Positions 23,981 to 31,835 of a stretch of 34,958 nucleotides of DNA are shown piece by piece. Both the position numbers and the translations under genes were made by a program. The stretch comes from Deltaproteobacteria bacterium (lineage in GTDB: Bacteria; Desulfobacterota; Syntrophobacteria; BM002). Position 1 is the stretch's first letter. The number at the start of each line of letters is the position of its first letter. The stretch covers positions 1-34,958 of the forward strand of contig JAFDGZ010000027.1 in assembly GCA_019309045.1 (NCBI GenBank), read 5' to 3'. Under the pieces are notes generated by a model, which was not told the origin of the DNA, searched no databases, and saw only the letters and a list, made by a program, of their open reading frames with translations.

Positions 23981-24691
23981 CTATTTTCCAGTAGAACTTT
24001 CGCCTTCAGAAGTTCGGTAGGTTCTCAATCTGGCAAGATCGAATGCATAATCGTATATATGGAGACCCTTCGACGCCACTACCATTTCACCATCTTCCAC
24101 GCCGATTTCCGCAGCCATGTACTCTTTCAACAACTGAATGCCGCCCAGGTTGGCCGGGTATCCGTTCCAGGCGTCCCAGGAACGAAAGTATACGAAAAAG
24201 TGCAGGTGGTTGTCCTGAATTCTAGTGTCGATATGACGCAGGCAGGGGGGATCTTCCAGTTGCAGATCAGTAGGCATGCCCACAGTCATGATCATCTGGT
24301 TGTTTCTGAAGCCGTACTGCTTGTAAGTATCGATCACCGTCTGAATCTGGTCTATGCCCACTCCGCCTGCCAGCCGTTCACCGTAAGTGTAGTCTTCACC
24401 TGTGGCCTTCTCAGGGGTCATCAGGTAGGGCAGATAGTCGTCCAGGTAATCCTCGGCCACCGGATTGGGAATGCCAAGGTGAGCAGGGATATCTGGCAAA
24501 AGCGGCCGTACTCCCGGATGCTTGACGTGAACTGTTATATAGTCAAGCTCCAGCCTTTTCTGCCCGGCATAGGAGCCGCGGTCTATGATCCATTCCCGAC
24601 CATGATCCAACAAGTTCCAGATGATCTGGAACCACGAATCAGGCAGTGTGGTAGCCTCGATAAAAACGGGTCTCAAAGTTCCTTTTGCCAT
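23981..24691 (-). CDS. thyA: Thymidylate synthase, methanogen/ThyA-like type
   Basis: A 236-aa ThyA-family enzyme that methylates dUMP to dTMP with methylene-tetrahydrofolate (or a similar C1 carrier). The nucleophile Cys150 is in EDPPCLRHID; the dUMP/phosphate segment FRSWDAWNGYPANLGG (169-184) matches the RSxDxxxGxPxN block, and ASKGLHIYDYAFD has the His/Tyr pair. At about 236 aa and with this wording it resembles the archaeal 'methanogen-type' thymidylate synthase, shorter than E. coli ThyA (264). ATG 24691 follows GGAGGAGAGGG; the open frame continues to 24742 without a better site. No folA-type reductase is nearby, and a C1 donor other than methylene-THF cannot be excluded. Confidence 0.82.
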   Translation of the reverse strand: MAKGTLRPVFIEATTLPDSWFQIIWNLLDHGREWIIDRGSYAGQKRLELDYITVHVKHPGVRPLLPDIPAHLGIPNPVAEDYLDDYLPYLMTPEKATGEDYTYGERLAGGVGIDQIQTVIDTYKQYGFRNNQMIMTVGMPTDLQLEDPPCLRHIDTRIQDNHLHFFVYFRSWDAWNGYPANLGGIQLLKEYMAAEIGVEDGEMVVASKGLHIYDYAFDLARLRTYRTSEGESSTGK

Positions 24692-25102
24692 CCCTCTCCT
24701 CCTTCGAAACATCGATAGTCCGTGTATCAGACACACCTGCAAAGCAACTGCCGCACCAGCCCGTCACCTCAAAAATGGGCCCAGCTGGAGTTCGCTCGGA
24801 GGTCTTCCCCGCCGCCAGAGAGCGGCTTTCTTCTGACTGATCTTTTCTGAATTTCAGGTGTCCTCGAGGCGAGACCAATACAGAAAACTCTCCGTCAGCA
24901 AGAGCCACCTCCTGCAACAGCATGGCCAAGAGGCGCACTCACAGTTGCCCCTGTGAAGCTGCGCCCAGATGGCGCTGCCATAAGAATGAACAAAGTCTTC
25001 TGCAGCTTTGTTGTGGCCTTGCTTCATACCGGGTATCAAGAAAAGAGCCTGGATTAAGCAACCAGGAAAGATGGCCGACCCGCTTGATCAGTGCTGCCAA
25101 CT
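24692..25102. other. Intergenic stretch, nothing recognised
   Basis: About 410 bp between thyA and the ferredoxin-like gene. A 99-codon minus-strand frame (24639-24938) overlaps the thyA start by 53 bases and has no ribosome site or family-like sequence. No terminator hairpin with a T-run was found. Confidence 0.4.
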
Positions 25103-25873
25103 TCATCCCTCTGCCGCCATCTCCCCAGCAGGCAACTCCTCACGCTCCAGTACATTGCCCTGGACCCCCAATTTGATGGTGGTAAGCGGCACTGCTCTGC
25201 CACTCGCTGTCAGGGCTTTTTTTACTAGATGAACCAGGCCGCTGCAGCAAGGTACCTCCATATAGGCAATCGTCACCGCCTGGATTGTGTTCTCGGCCAG
25301 TATATTGGTTAGCTTTTCCAGATACAAGGATGTGTCGTCCAGCTTGGGGCACCCTACTGCCAGCACCTTGCCGTCAAGATATTGTTCATGAAAATCTGCT
25401 GCGGCAAAAGCAAAACAGTCAGCAGCAATCAGCAGGTGGGCATCCTGAAAAAACGGTGCATTTATTGGCAGCAATTCTATCTGAACAGGCCAGTTTCTCA
25501 GCAGGGAGTTTGATTCTCCCTTGCCAATCCGAGCGAGGGCTGAACTGTCGGGAACAGCAAAACTCATTGCTGACACACTCGGACAGGCAGCTTTTGCCTC
25601 GGCTGTTGGTTCTCGCCCTGATTTCCCCTTGAGCCTTTCCAGATGCTCCTTGACGGCTTCCTCATCAAACGGCTCTGCTTCTCTGACCACAACGGTCAAA
25701 GCGCCTTGCGGGCATTCACCCAGGCAGGCCCCCAGTCCATCACAGTAGCTTTCCTTGACGATCCGCGCTTTGCCGTCATGAATTTCTATGGCACCCTCTG
25801 CACAGGCGATAACGCAGTTGCCGCAACCGTCACATTTCTCTTCGTCGATCTCAATGATGTTTCTTACACTCAT
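25103..25873 (-). CDS. 2x[4Fe-4S] ferredoxin-like protein (FrdX-like)
   Basis: A 256-aa protein. The N-terminal 70 residues hold two 4Fe-4S motifs: CDGCGNCVIACAEGAI (first cluster) and YCDGLGACLGECPQGA (second). In the second, the usual CxxC is replaced by C-x5-C-x3-CP, a variant typical of this family. The remaining 180 residues hold conserved Cys/His-containing blocks (CFAFAAADFHEQY, AVGCPKLDD, EVPCCSGLVHLV). Related proteins are encoded with hybrid-cluster protein (hcp) in sulfate reducers, where they are called FrdX and belong to the HcpR regulon; no hcp is visible here. ATG 25873 has GGAGG upstream. Its promoter carries a CRP/FNR-type site. Likely a redox partner in nitrosative or oxidative stress; inference. 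Confidence 0.82.
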   Translation of the reverse strand: MSVRNIIEIDEEKCDGCGNCVIACAEGAIEIHDGKARIVKESYCDGLGACLGECPQGALTVVVREAEPFDEEAVKEHLERLKGKSGREPTAEAKAACPSVSAMSFAVPDSSALARIGKGESNSLLRNWPVQIELLPINAPFFQDAHLLIAADCFAFAAADFHEQYLDGKVLAVGCPKLDDTSLYLEKLTNILAENTIQAVTIAYMEVPCCSGLVHLVKKALTASGRAVPLTTIKLGVQGNVLEREELPAGEMAAEG

Positions 25874-25904
25874 AACAACACCTCCGCCAGAATTTTGTAG
25901 CTTG

Positions 25905-25950
25905 ATTCTAAGCCACAAATGGCATCCTGGCTTTGATTTAAGTCAAAGCC
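25905..25950 (-). promoter_or_regulatory. CRP/FNR-type operator and promoter of the ferredoxin-like gene
   Basis: The palindrome at 25929-25950 has 8-bp perfect arms (GGCTTTGA and TCAAAGCC) and a core TTGATTTAAGTCAA, one base from the FNR-like consensus TTGATnnnnATCAA. A -10 box TAGAAT lies at 25910-25905 on the minus strand, so transcription would start near 25898-25899. The operator centre (25939.5) is then at about -41, the class II activator position. Regulator unknown; HcpR or another CRP/FNR family protein is the first guess. Confidence 0.6.
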
Positions 25951-26070
25951 CCCCTGAGGTGTCTCGCTGAAAAGAAGAGTATCATGATTTTACCTGCTGG
26001 AACAGTGGTGGCTTGCCCCTGACCAACAGATTCACTTCTTCTGCCCTCCGTGGAGGCAAGTTGTGACGAC

Positions 26071-26099
26071 TTCCAAAAATCAACTGGAGTGATTATAAT
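26071..26099 (+). promoter_or_regulatory. Candidate promoter of the bifunctional nuclease gene
   Basis: A perfect -10 TATAAT (26094-26099) with a poor -35 (TTCCAA 26071-26076, spacer 17) about 75 bp before the gene at 26173. The -10 is reliable in form; the -35 is weak, so an activator may be needed. Confidence 0.4.
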
Positions 26100-26172
26100 T
26101 GACAGAGAGCAACTGCCTGGGAAGCCTTCAATAACGGCCAACTCGAAATTCAGAGTATCAGGGGGGATGACG

Positions 26173-26628
26173 ATGACCATGGTAGAAGTGGTTCCTATTC
26201 AAGAGGTCTACTTGAAAACCGACCGGAGTTCAGGAAACATGGTTGTTCTCAAAGAACGTGAAGATGACAAGCGATACTTCATGATGTTTGTTGGCGACTC
26301 TGAATTTGCAGCCATTGCCAAAGAAAAAGGTCTTGTTGAAGCCAAACGTCCCCTTACCCATGAGGTCTATTTGCACATTCTCGAAAACACGCCTGTCGAA
26401 TTCCTGCGCGTTGAAATTTATGATATGCGGGAAAACACTTACTATGCCAATATAGTCTTTCGGGCAAACGACGAGGAATGCAGTGTGGACAGCAGACCAA
26501 GCGACGCAGTTGCCCTGGCTTTGAACCGAAAGATACCGATTCTGGTAAACCGCGCATTGTTCCGCCGCGAACTAACCCCAGAGGAGATCAAAGAGTACGA
26601 AGAAATCTGCAAGACTGTAAAGTTTTGA
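26173..26628 (+). CDS. Bifunctional nuclease family protein (BFN, DUF151)
   Basis: A 151-aa protein of the BFN/DUF151 family. The block VVLKEREDDKRYFMMFVGDSEFAAIA and the later VDSRPSDAVALALNRKIPILV are its signature. The plant founder of the family has RNase and DNase activity, and bacterial members are often DNA-associated or stress-linked but poorly studied. The start region has three in-frame ATGs (26167, 26173, 26179) after AGGGGGG; 26173 has the best spacing. The open frame upstream to 26050 is not family-like. It is divergent from the ferredoxin-like gene. Confidence 0.85.
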   Translation: MTMVEVVPIQEVYLKTDRSSGNMVVLKEREDDKRYFMMFVGDSEFAAIAKEKGLVEAKRPLTHEVYLHILENTPVEFLRVEIYDMRENTYYANIVFRANDEECSVDSRPSDAVALALNRKIPILVNRALFRRELTPEEIKEYEEICKTVKF

Positions 26629-26734
26629 ACAGCATCACTGAGGGGTGAGGATCTGCCTGGCAACAAGGAACTGTGGCTGTTTCTCAGCAAGTCTCTGCAA
26701 ACAGCATCATCTGCGACCGCCGAACAACTACTCA

Positions 26735-27988
26735 TCAAAGAGACTCTTTCTTCTTTTGCACCACAATCCTCGTTATTGATTTGGCAAACATCTGATCCAC
26801 CCGGAAGTTAAAATTTTGCCACTCAACTTCCTCGCCCTTTTCAGGGAGGCGGCCAAATAGGGTGAGCACAAAACCGGCAATTGTCTGATAGCCGTCCTCA
26901 GGCAGGTTCCAGCCCAGCCATTTATTGAGGTGACGGATCGACAAACTGCCGTCTACAGCATAGGAGCCATCACTGCGTCTCTGGATTCTTCTAAGAAACC
27001 TGTCATGCTCGTCTTCAATCTCGCCAACTATTTCCTCGAGAATATCTTCCAGCGTGACTATGCCGACAACCTCGCCATATTCGTCTACTACAAAAGCCAA
27101 ATGGAGTCTGCTCTTCTGGAAATCTACCAGTTGTTTGCGGGCTGACTTGCCTTCCGGCACAAAGGTAGCCTGCCGCAAGATCTTCCGCAAGGAAAAATCA
27201 TCTGGTCTAATGTGCCACTTGAACAGATCCTTGATATGAACAAATCCTAGGACTTCGGTCTTCTGGCCCTGATATACAGGATAACGGGAAAACTCCCGGC
27301 GGCGCGCAATGTCAAACACATCTTGCCATGGCATCTCCACATCGAATGATACCACGTCTCTCATGGGAACCATAACCGACTCTACCCGTATTTTGTCAAG
27401 GGCAAGGACCGCCTGCAGCATCTCCTCGTCTCTTTTTCTCAAGACGCCTTGCTCAGCACTTGCTTTAATCATTACAGCAATCTCATCAGGACTGGGAATG
27501 GAACGTCGGTCGGCTTTGCCTATACCCAACAAGCCGATCATCTTGCCGCTCACTGCAGCAAGCAGTCTGACCACTGGATAAAGAACAACAATTAGCACCG
27601 TAATCGGTCGAATAACGAGAATGGCAACCTTCTCAGGATAATAGGCTGCAATTGTCTTGGGGGTCAGTTCCGCCACAATCAATATAAGAACAGTCATTAC
27701 GAGGGTGGCCCAGATAACGCCGCCGTCACCCAGCCAGGACACTGCAAGGCTGGTGGCAATGGCAGATGCCGCCACATTTACCAGGTTGTTGCCCAGCAAG
27801 ATGGTACTGATGAGTTTGTCAGGCTCTTCGAGAGTTTTCTGTACTAACAGTGGTTTGCCTCCCTTTCTGGCCAGGTGGCGGAGGCGCCAGCGATCAACAG
27901 CCATCAGAGCTGTCTCTGAGCCAGAAAAAAAGGCGGAAAACACCAGAAGAACACCTAGCAACGACATGAGGAAAGGCCAAGCAGCCAT
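26735..27988 (-). CDS. CNNM/HlyC-type membrane protein (DUF21 - CBS pair - CorC_HlyC)
   Basis: A 417-aa transporter-like protein. The DUF21 domain (about residues 1-180) carries four membrane helices and the block [26 protein letters not shown] pair follows (about 200-325: [15 protein letters not shown] and [19 protein letters not shown]), then a C-terminal CorC_HlyC transporter-associated domain ending near [13 protein letters not shown]. Family members (CorB/CNNM, YtfL-like) act in Mg2+ or other divalent cation export. The DEYGG-type signature is here DEYGE. ATG 27988 follows GGAGG by nine bases; a TTG two codons earlier is too close. It stands alone on the minus strand, convergent with the bifunctional nuclease gene. 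Confidence 0.88.
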   Translation of the reverse strand: MAAWPFLMSLLGVLLVFSAFFSGSETALMAVDRWRLRHLARKGGKPLLVQKTLEEPDKLISTILLGNNLVNVAASAIATSLAVSWLGDGGVIWATLVMTVLILIVAELTPKTIAAYYPEKVAILVIRPITVLIVVLYPVVRLLAAVSGKMIGLLGIGKADRRSIPSPDEIAVMIKASAEQGVLRKRDEEMLQAVLALDKIRVESVMVPMRDVVSFDVEMPWQDVFDIARRREFSRYPVYQGQKTEVLGFVHIKDLFKWHIRPDDFSLRKILRQATFVPEGKSARKQLVDFQKSRLHLAFVVDEYGEVVGIVTLEDILEEIVGEIEDEHDRFLRRIQRRSDGSYAVDGSLSIRHLNKWLGWNLPEDGYQTIAGFVLTLFGRLPEKGEEVEWQNFNFRVDQMFAKSITRIVVQKKKESL

Positions 27989-28512
27989 ATCCAAGTGCCT
28001 CCTTTTTAAAAGGGCCTCAGGCAGGAATCGCTATATTAATACCAGAGATTTCAGCTTTTGCCATCAACCGTTATTAATTATTGCTTTTAAATTATCGGTT
28101 ATTGGTATACGGCAACAGATCGGCAGACGCAGGGCCTATCTCGGATATCGACGCAGGAACACAATTGCCAGCATGGCCTCATTATTGATTGCACCACGCT
28201 CAGGTGCACAGCTGAGCCAACGAGGTCTCTGTTTCACTAGTCGGTCACTGCAATGGCAACAAATGACCCGACGCACGCGGCCCTGTGATGAGGCGGGCAT
28301 GGCAACCGCGACCGTGGCCGTCCAGGAATCGCAGCAGGACAAAACTGTAACGCCAGGCTTGCTCCTGTTTCTGCTCTCTGTTATAAGGAGCCTTGAGGGC
28401 TGGAGTGCTGTTAACCAGTTTTCCTTCACCTCAGAAGCCTCTGCTGGGTAGCGAGAAAATAGGCCTTCTTCCAGCCAGCGGAGGCTTTCTCATGCCGGGA
28501 GGTACCTGCACT
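27989..28512. other. Intergenic stretch with one strong hairpin
   Basis: About 520 bp without a supported gene. Near the right end, AAGCCTCTGCTGG (28435-28447) and CCAGCGGAGGCTT (28475-28487) form a 13-bp stem with a single G-U pair, ending 26 bases before the small gene at 28513. The stem is followed by TTCTC rather than a T-run, so it is not an ordinary terminator. Confidence 0.5.
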
Positions 28513-28668
28513 ATGACGAGAGAAGAAGAAAAGATTCTCAAAGTTACCAAGGAAATTGTGGTAAAGTTCATTGAGATTGGCCGCATTTCGCCCACTCAAT
28601 TCGACAGCTTTTTCAAAAGCGTATTCCGAACCATAAGAGCCAGCGTGAGCAGCGAAGAAACAGAATAA
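28513..28668 (+). CDS. Small conserved-looking protein (51 aa)
   Basis: A 51-aa protein starting MTREEEKILKVTKEIVVKF and continuing EIGRISPTQFDSFFKSVFRTIRASVSSE. It reads as two short amphipathic helices, with a shape typical of small deltaproteobacterial proteins that I cannot name. The ATG at 28513 follows GGGAGG by about eleven bases, somewhat far; an in-frame ATG at 28492 would have no ribosome site. It is preceded by a 13-bp hairpin (28435-28487). Confidence 0.6.
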   Translation: MTREEEKILKVTKEIVVKFIEIGRISPTQFDSFFKSVFRTIRASVSSEETE

Positions 28669-28853
28669 CCATGCCAGAAGCAAGCACTGACCGGTAGCTG
28701 GTTATTCTGCACGGGCGCGTGGCGCAGTCTCTACATTGATTGTAAGAAGGCTGGAAATTCAATTGACTGGCGAAGGGGAGCACTGCCCCCCTTCTGCCCA
28801 ATGCTTTGAGAGGTGGCAACCGTAAAGGTAATTTTTCTCAAAGCAGGCTGTTA

Positions 28854-29102
28854 TCAGGCAGCCTGCAAGGCGCTCTCCATAAAGGTATAGATATCCTGGA
28901 CATTCTTGATCTTTTCAGCTTCCTCATCAGGAATCTCCAGATTGAACTCCTCTTCCAGAGCCATTATGAGCTCAACAACATCCAGGGAATCTGCACCCAG
29001 ATCATCCACCACACTTGCCTCCGGAGTGATGTCTCCTTGATCGATTCCCAATTGGTTGGCAATAATCTCTTTTATCCTCTCTTTTATATCTGCAGCGCTC
29101 AT
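28854..29102 (-). CDS. acpP: Acyl carrier protein
   Basis: An 82-aa acidic four-helix carrier of fatty-acid intermediates. The phosphopantetheine attachment Ser39 is in [19 protein letters not shown], the classical ACP motif, and the closing helix is [14 protein letters not shown] 29102 follows GGAGGA at eight bases. No fab genes (fabD, fabG, fabF) flank it, unlike the usual acpP cluster; it is the gene downstream of a TetR regulator, which may control it or merely be its neighbour. Confidence 0.93.
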   Translation of the reverse strand: MSAADIKERIKEIIANQLGIDQGDITPEASVVDDLGADSLDVVELIMALEEEFNLEIPDEEAEKIKNVQDIYTFMESALQAA

Positions 29103-29325
29103 GTATCTTTCCTCCACGACAATTGTCTGTTCAGGACCTCCAGCATCGCTGGATCGACGCCAGGTCCCAAAAGGGTGTCAATTATCCACTGCTTGTTTAC
29201 TTCGGCTTCATATATTGTTTCCTCATGGGCAGAAGAAAATCACCCCGAAACAAGACTATTTGCCAGCATCCCCCCTTTCTTCTGGTATGTATGCCCTTAT
29301 CCTGCATTCAATATTCCACAGGAGC

Positions 29326-30336
29326 TCACGATCCTAGTTTGGCCCTTGTCTTCCGGGGAGCAGGAAGCGAACGACCATCTAGAAAATCGTGGTCTGAACC
29401 GCCATTTTGCACAAAACCATGAAACATTATTTCTACCACAGTGGGCAGTTCCTCAACAAGCGAATATCTGCCGTCACTGGCGAGCCATTTCTGAATCACC
29501 CCGTCCACAAAACCCATGACCCCGTAAAATACTGTCTGGAAGTTCAGCCTTTTCAACCGTCCATCTCGAGCAGCTTGAAAAATTTTGCGTTTCAGCAATG
29601 GTATCTTTCGGAGAATGTTGCCAATATAAAGTGCTTTGACTTCAGCGCCAAAATCACTCTGCTCCTGGATGAGAACTTTGTAGAGATCCCGATTGCGGTC
29701 AAAAAATTCGAAATAGACTCGCAAATAGGCCTCGATGGTCTCCAGCACATCTGCTTCAGGATCTATGGCACAGTTGACTTCTTCTTCCAGTTCGGCCACT
29801 TTGGTGCGGATCAGTTCACTGAAAAGCAGCCGCTTGCTGCGAAAATGCCTGTACACTGTTCCTTTGCCAAAACCCGCCCGCTCCGCAATCAAATCAACAG
29901 TTGCACCATGATAACCCTTGGCAGAAAAGACCTCCAGGGCAGCAGTCAATATTTTTTGCCGGGTCTCGGGACTGTGTATTCTGACCTGATCGCGGCCTTC
30001 TCCCTGCTTGATCAGATGACGCGTCAGCAATATCTCGAGGAAATCAGCTTTGTCGAGGCCGCGCTCAGCAGCAACTCTGCTCACCTCTCGCACCCACCTC
30101 ATGGAAAGAACACCGGAATCCTGGGATCGACTCGAAATGAGCGCCATTCCCTCTTCGAAGACCCTTGCCAGGACTTCGGCAGCCAGTTCAGTGGAGCGGG
30201 GAACTCTTGCCAGGACTGCCTGCCAGAAGGCCTCCCAGCGAGCCTCCACCCCTGAACCTGGATCGGCCAGCAAGTGCAGCAATTCTTTCCTGTGCTTCTG
30301 CTCGAGCCTGATTTTTACAGCTTTCTCAGATGCCAT
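29326..30336 (-). CDS. TetR family regulator with an N-terminal extension
   Basis: A 336-aa TetR-family repressor. The helix-turn-helix lies at about residues 122-170 (ILTAALEVFSAKGYHGATV, AERAGFGKGTVYRHFRSK), and a normal-length ligand-binding domain of about 155 aa follows. Before the HTH there are about 120 extra residues of mixed helix with no family assignment; ordinary TetR proteins start near the HTH. ATG 30336 is preceded by AGAGG. A perfect inverted repeat lies at 30353-30372, 17 bases before the start, so the gene probably represses itself. The ligand is unknown. The acpP gene downstream and the fatty-acid-regulator look of the HTH make an acyl ligand possible, but this is inference. 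Confidence 0.88.
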   Translation of the reverse strand: MASEKAVKIRLEQKHRKELLHLLADPGSGVEARWEAFWQAVLARVPRSTELAAEVLARVFEEGMALISSRSQDSGVLSMRWVREVSRVAAERGLDKADFLEILLTRHLIKQGEGRDQVRIHSPETRQKILTAALEVFSAKGYHGATVDLIAERAGFGKGTVYRHFRSKRLLFSELIRTKVAELEEEVNCAIDPEADVLETIEAYLRVYFEFFDRNRDLYKVLIQEQSDFGAEVKALYIGNILRKIPLLKRKIFQAARDGRLKRLNFQTVFYGVMGFVDGVIQKWLASDGRYSLVEELPTVVEIMFHGFVQNGGSDHDFLDGRSLPAPRKTRAKLGS

Positions 30337-30352
30337 TTCCAATGACCTCTAT

Positions 30353-30372
30353 ATGACGGACTGGTCCGTCAT
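30353..30372. promoter_or_regulatory. Operator of the TetR-family regulator
   Basis: A perfect inverted repeat, 9-bp arms ATGACGGAC and GTCCGTCAT around TG. GACGGACnnGTCCGTC is a typical TetR/FadR-like operator form. It lies 17 bp upstream of the regulator's ATG, in the promoter region, consistent with autorepression. Confidence 0.75.
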
Positions 30373-30533
30373 TATCCGCAATTATTGCTGCCTGTCAAGT
30401 TGTTTTTGGTGTACAGGGTGAAGGTTCCGGCTACCGAATGAACAGCAGAATTGTTTCATGCGAAAGCCCACACATGGCGGCAGCATAATGAAAGGCCCTG
30501 GACACGCATGGAGTTGCTTCAGAAATATTCCGT

Positions 30534-30995
30534 TCAGAATCTGGCAAAATAAACCTGCGCCTTCTCGCCGCAAAGGCAGCGGTATCCTCGGGCTATCACC
30601 TCCCTTGTCTCAGGGTTCAGTGCATATGAATCGAGCTCTTGCAGGGGCACCAGACGGCAAGCCAGAATGTCACTGTCTGCCCGCAGATTGCCCCCTCTTA
30701 TTTTGCAAAGAAAGTCAAGGAGCACATAGTGGTACCTCACCATATCTGTGGCATCTATGATAATCCTGTCCAGCACGGCTAGCAGCTCCAGGACCTCAAT
30801 ATGGAGACTTACCTCCTCGCTGACCTCCCGAACCACAGCTGCTGTGGTAGTTTCACCCAGCTCCACCAGGCCGCCAGGAAGGGTCCATTGTCCGTAGCCA
30901 GGAGGCTTGCCCCTGCGGACCAGTACCACCCTGTCATTGTCGATGATAACTGCTCCCACCCCCACCAGGGGTGAGTTCGGATATTCTCTCTGCAT
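30534..30995 (-). CDS. Nudix hydrolase
   Basis: A 153-aa Nudix-fold hydrolase that cleaves a nucleoside diphosphate linked to another moiety. The Nudix box is readable from GGLVELGETTTAAVVREVSEEVSL: Gly, Glu, the REUxEE core and its metal-binding Glu residues are present, but the closing Gly of GU is replaced by Val. The opening VGVGAVIIDNDRVVLVRRGKPPGYGQWTLPGG is typical of the ADP-ribose/MutT-like group. ATG 30995 has GAGGGG upstream; the open frame up to 31016 begins with a TTG. The substrate is unknown, and the Val substitution may be tolerated. Confidence 0.85.
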   Translation of the reverse strand: MQREYPNSPLVGVGAVIIDNDRVVLVRRGKPPGYGQWTLPGGLVELGETTTAAVVREVSEEVSLHIEVLELLAVLDRIIIDATDMVRYHYVLLDFLCKIRGGNLRADSDILACRLVPLQELDSYALNPETREVIARGYRCLCGEKAQVYFARF

Positions 30996-31069
30996 CTTGT
31001 GCCCCTCAAGAGGCAAGATGTCTATGGAGCACTCCTGGTGCTCCTCGACCGTTGGCGCTGGAAAAAACT

Positions 31070-31759
31070 TCAGGGCCGACAGCGACGGCAGGGACTGAAG
31101 CCCTCATAAAAGGCATGGAAGCGATCTTTGAAGCGTATTCTGTTTCGGCGAGCAGTTTTTTTGCCGAAAGGGCAATCCGGTCTGTGGAATATCCAGCTCT
31201 TGCTGTTGCCCAGGTAGTAACTCTCCGGATTTTTGACTGGCAGCGACCAGATACCTTTGTGCTCCTGCAGAGCCTTGCGCTGAAAATCGAGCAGCCGATC
31301 CCAGTAGCGCAAATCGGGCTGTCCTCTGAACAGATGCGCATAGCCTCTCCTGACAAGCTCGCCATTCACAAAAGTTCCGTCGGCCAGAAAGACATAGGCC
31401 AGCAGTCTACCGTAGTGGTCGCGGCGCTCTCTGTCAAACTCCAGCCACACTTTATGATTGCGCACCAGTCGCCTGTTGAAAGATCGAGCTGTGTTGCCAT
31501 ATAGTTCAGCTGGTTGATCCCCATGGGCAACTTCCGGCGCGTCAATGCCAAGGTAGCGAACCTTGCTACCATCCATAAGGACAATGGTATCGCCATCATT
31601 CACCCAGCGCACCTGGCGGCAAACCCTCTCGGGTCGACCTGACAGCACCGTCCCGGCCAGGAGGCAGGCCACCACAAGCAGGCTGATGCAGAAAAGCAGC
31701 AGGAGAACTGGTCTTCCCCTGCCCAGGAAAATTGCTTGCAGCACGCCTTTGCGTTGCAT
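31070..31759 (-). CDS. Staphylococcal-nuclease-like protein with Ada-like metal-binding tail
   Basis: A 229-aa exported or membrane-anchored protein. Residues 19-40 form a signal anchor (LLLLFCISLLVVACLLAGTV). The SNase (thermonuclease) domain has the metal ligands Asp55 and Asp57 in WVNDGDTIVL, the catalytic trio Arg68, Glu76 (YLGIDAPEV) and Arg118 (DHYGRLLAYVF). The C-terminal part, from SWIFHRPDCPFG to FSPCRRCRP, has His/Cys spacing (HRPDC and PCRRC) resembling the Ada-type zinc-binding domain found in some SNase proteins. ATG 31759 follows AAAGGA. It probably acts on DNA or RNA outside the inner membrane. It is 76 bp after the LPLAT gene and 74 bp before the Nudix gene. Confidence 0.85.
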   Translation of the reverse strand: MQRKGVLQAIFLGRGRPVLLLLFCISLLVVACLLAGTVLSGRPERVCRQVRWVNDGDTIVLMDGSKVRYLGIDAPEVAHGDQPAELYGNTARSFNRRLVRNHKVWLEFDRERRDHYGRLLAYVFLADGTFVNGELVRRGYAHLFRGQPDLRYWDRLLDFQRKALQEHKGIWSLPVKNPESYYLGNSKSWIFHRPDCPFGKKTARRNRIRFKDRFHAFYEGFSPCRRCRP

Positions 31760-31835
31760 GTCAGCATCCTTTCTGCTGTTTCACTCTTGTGGCAGGTATG
31801 CAAATGCCTGCCGCGGCAGCTACATGCAGCCAGCT

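Noticed and set aside
24639-24938. Minus-strand 99-codon frame upstream of thyA
   Set aside because: It overlaps the thyA start, has no ribosome site and no recognisable motif; a degraded gene cannot be excluded.
29407-30255. Plus-strand open frame (282 codons) inside the TetR gene
   Set aside because: The opposite strand carries the HTH and complete TetR protein; this frame has no family-like sequence.
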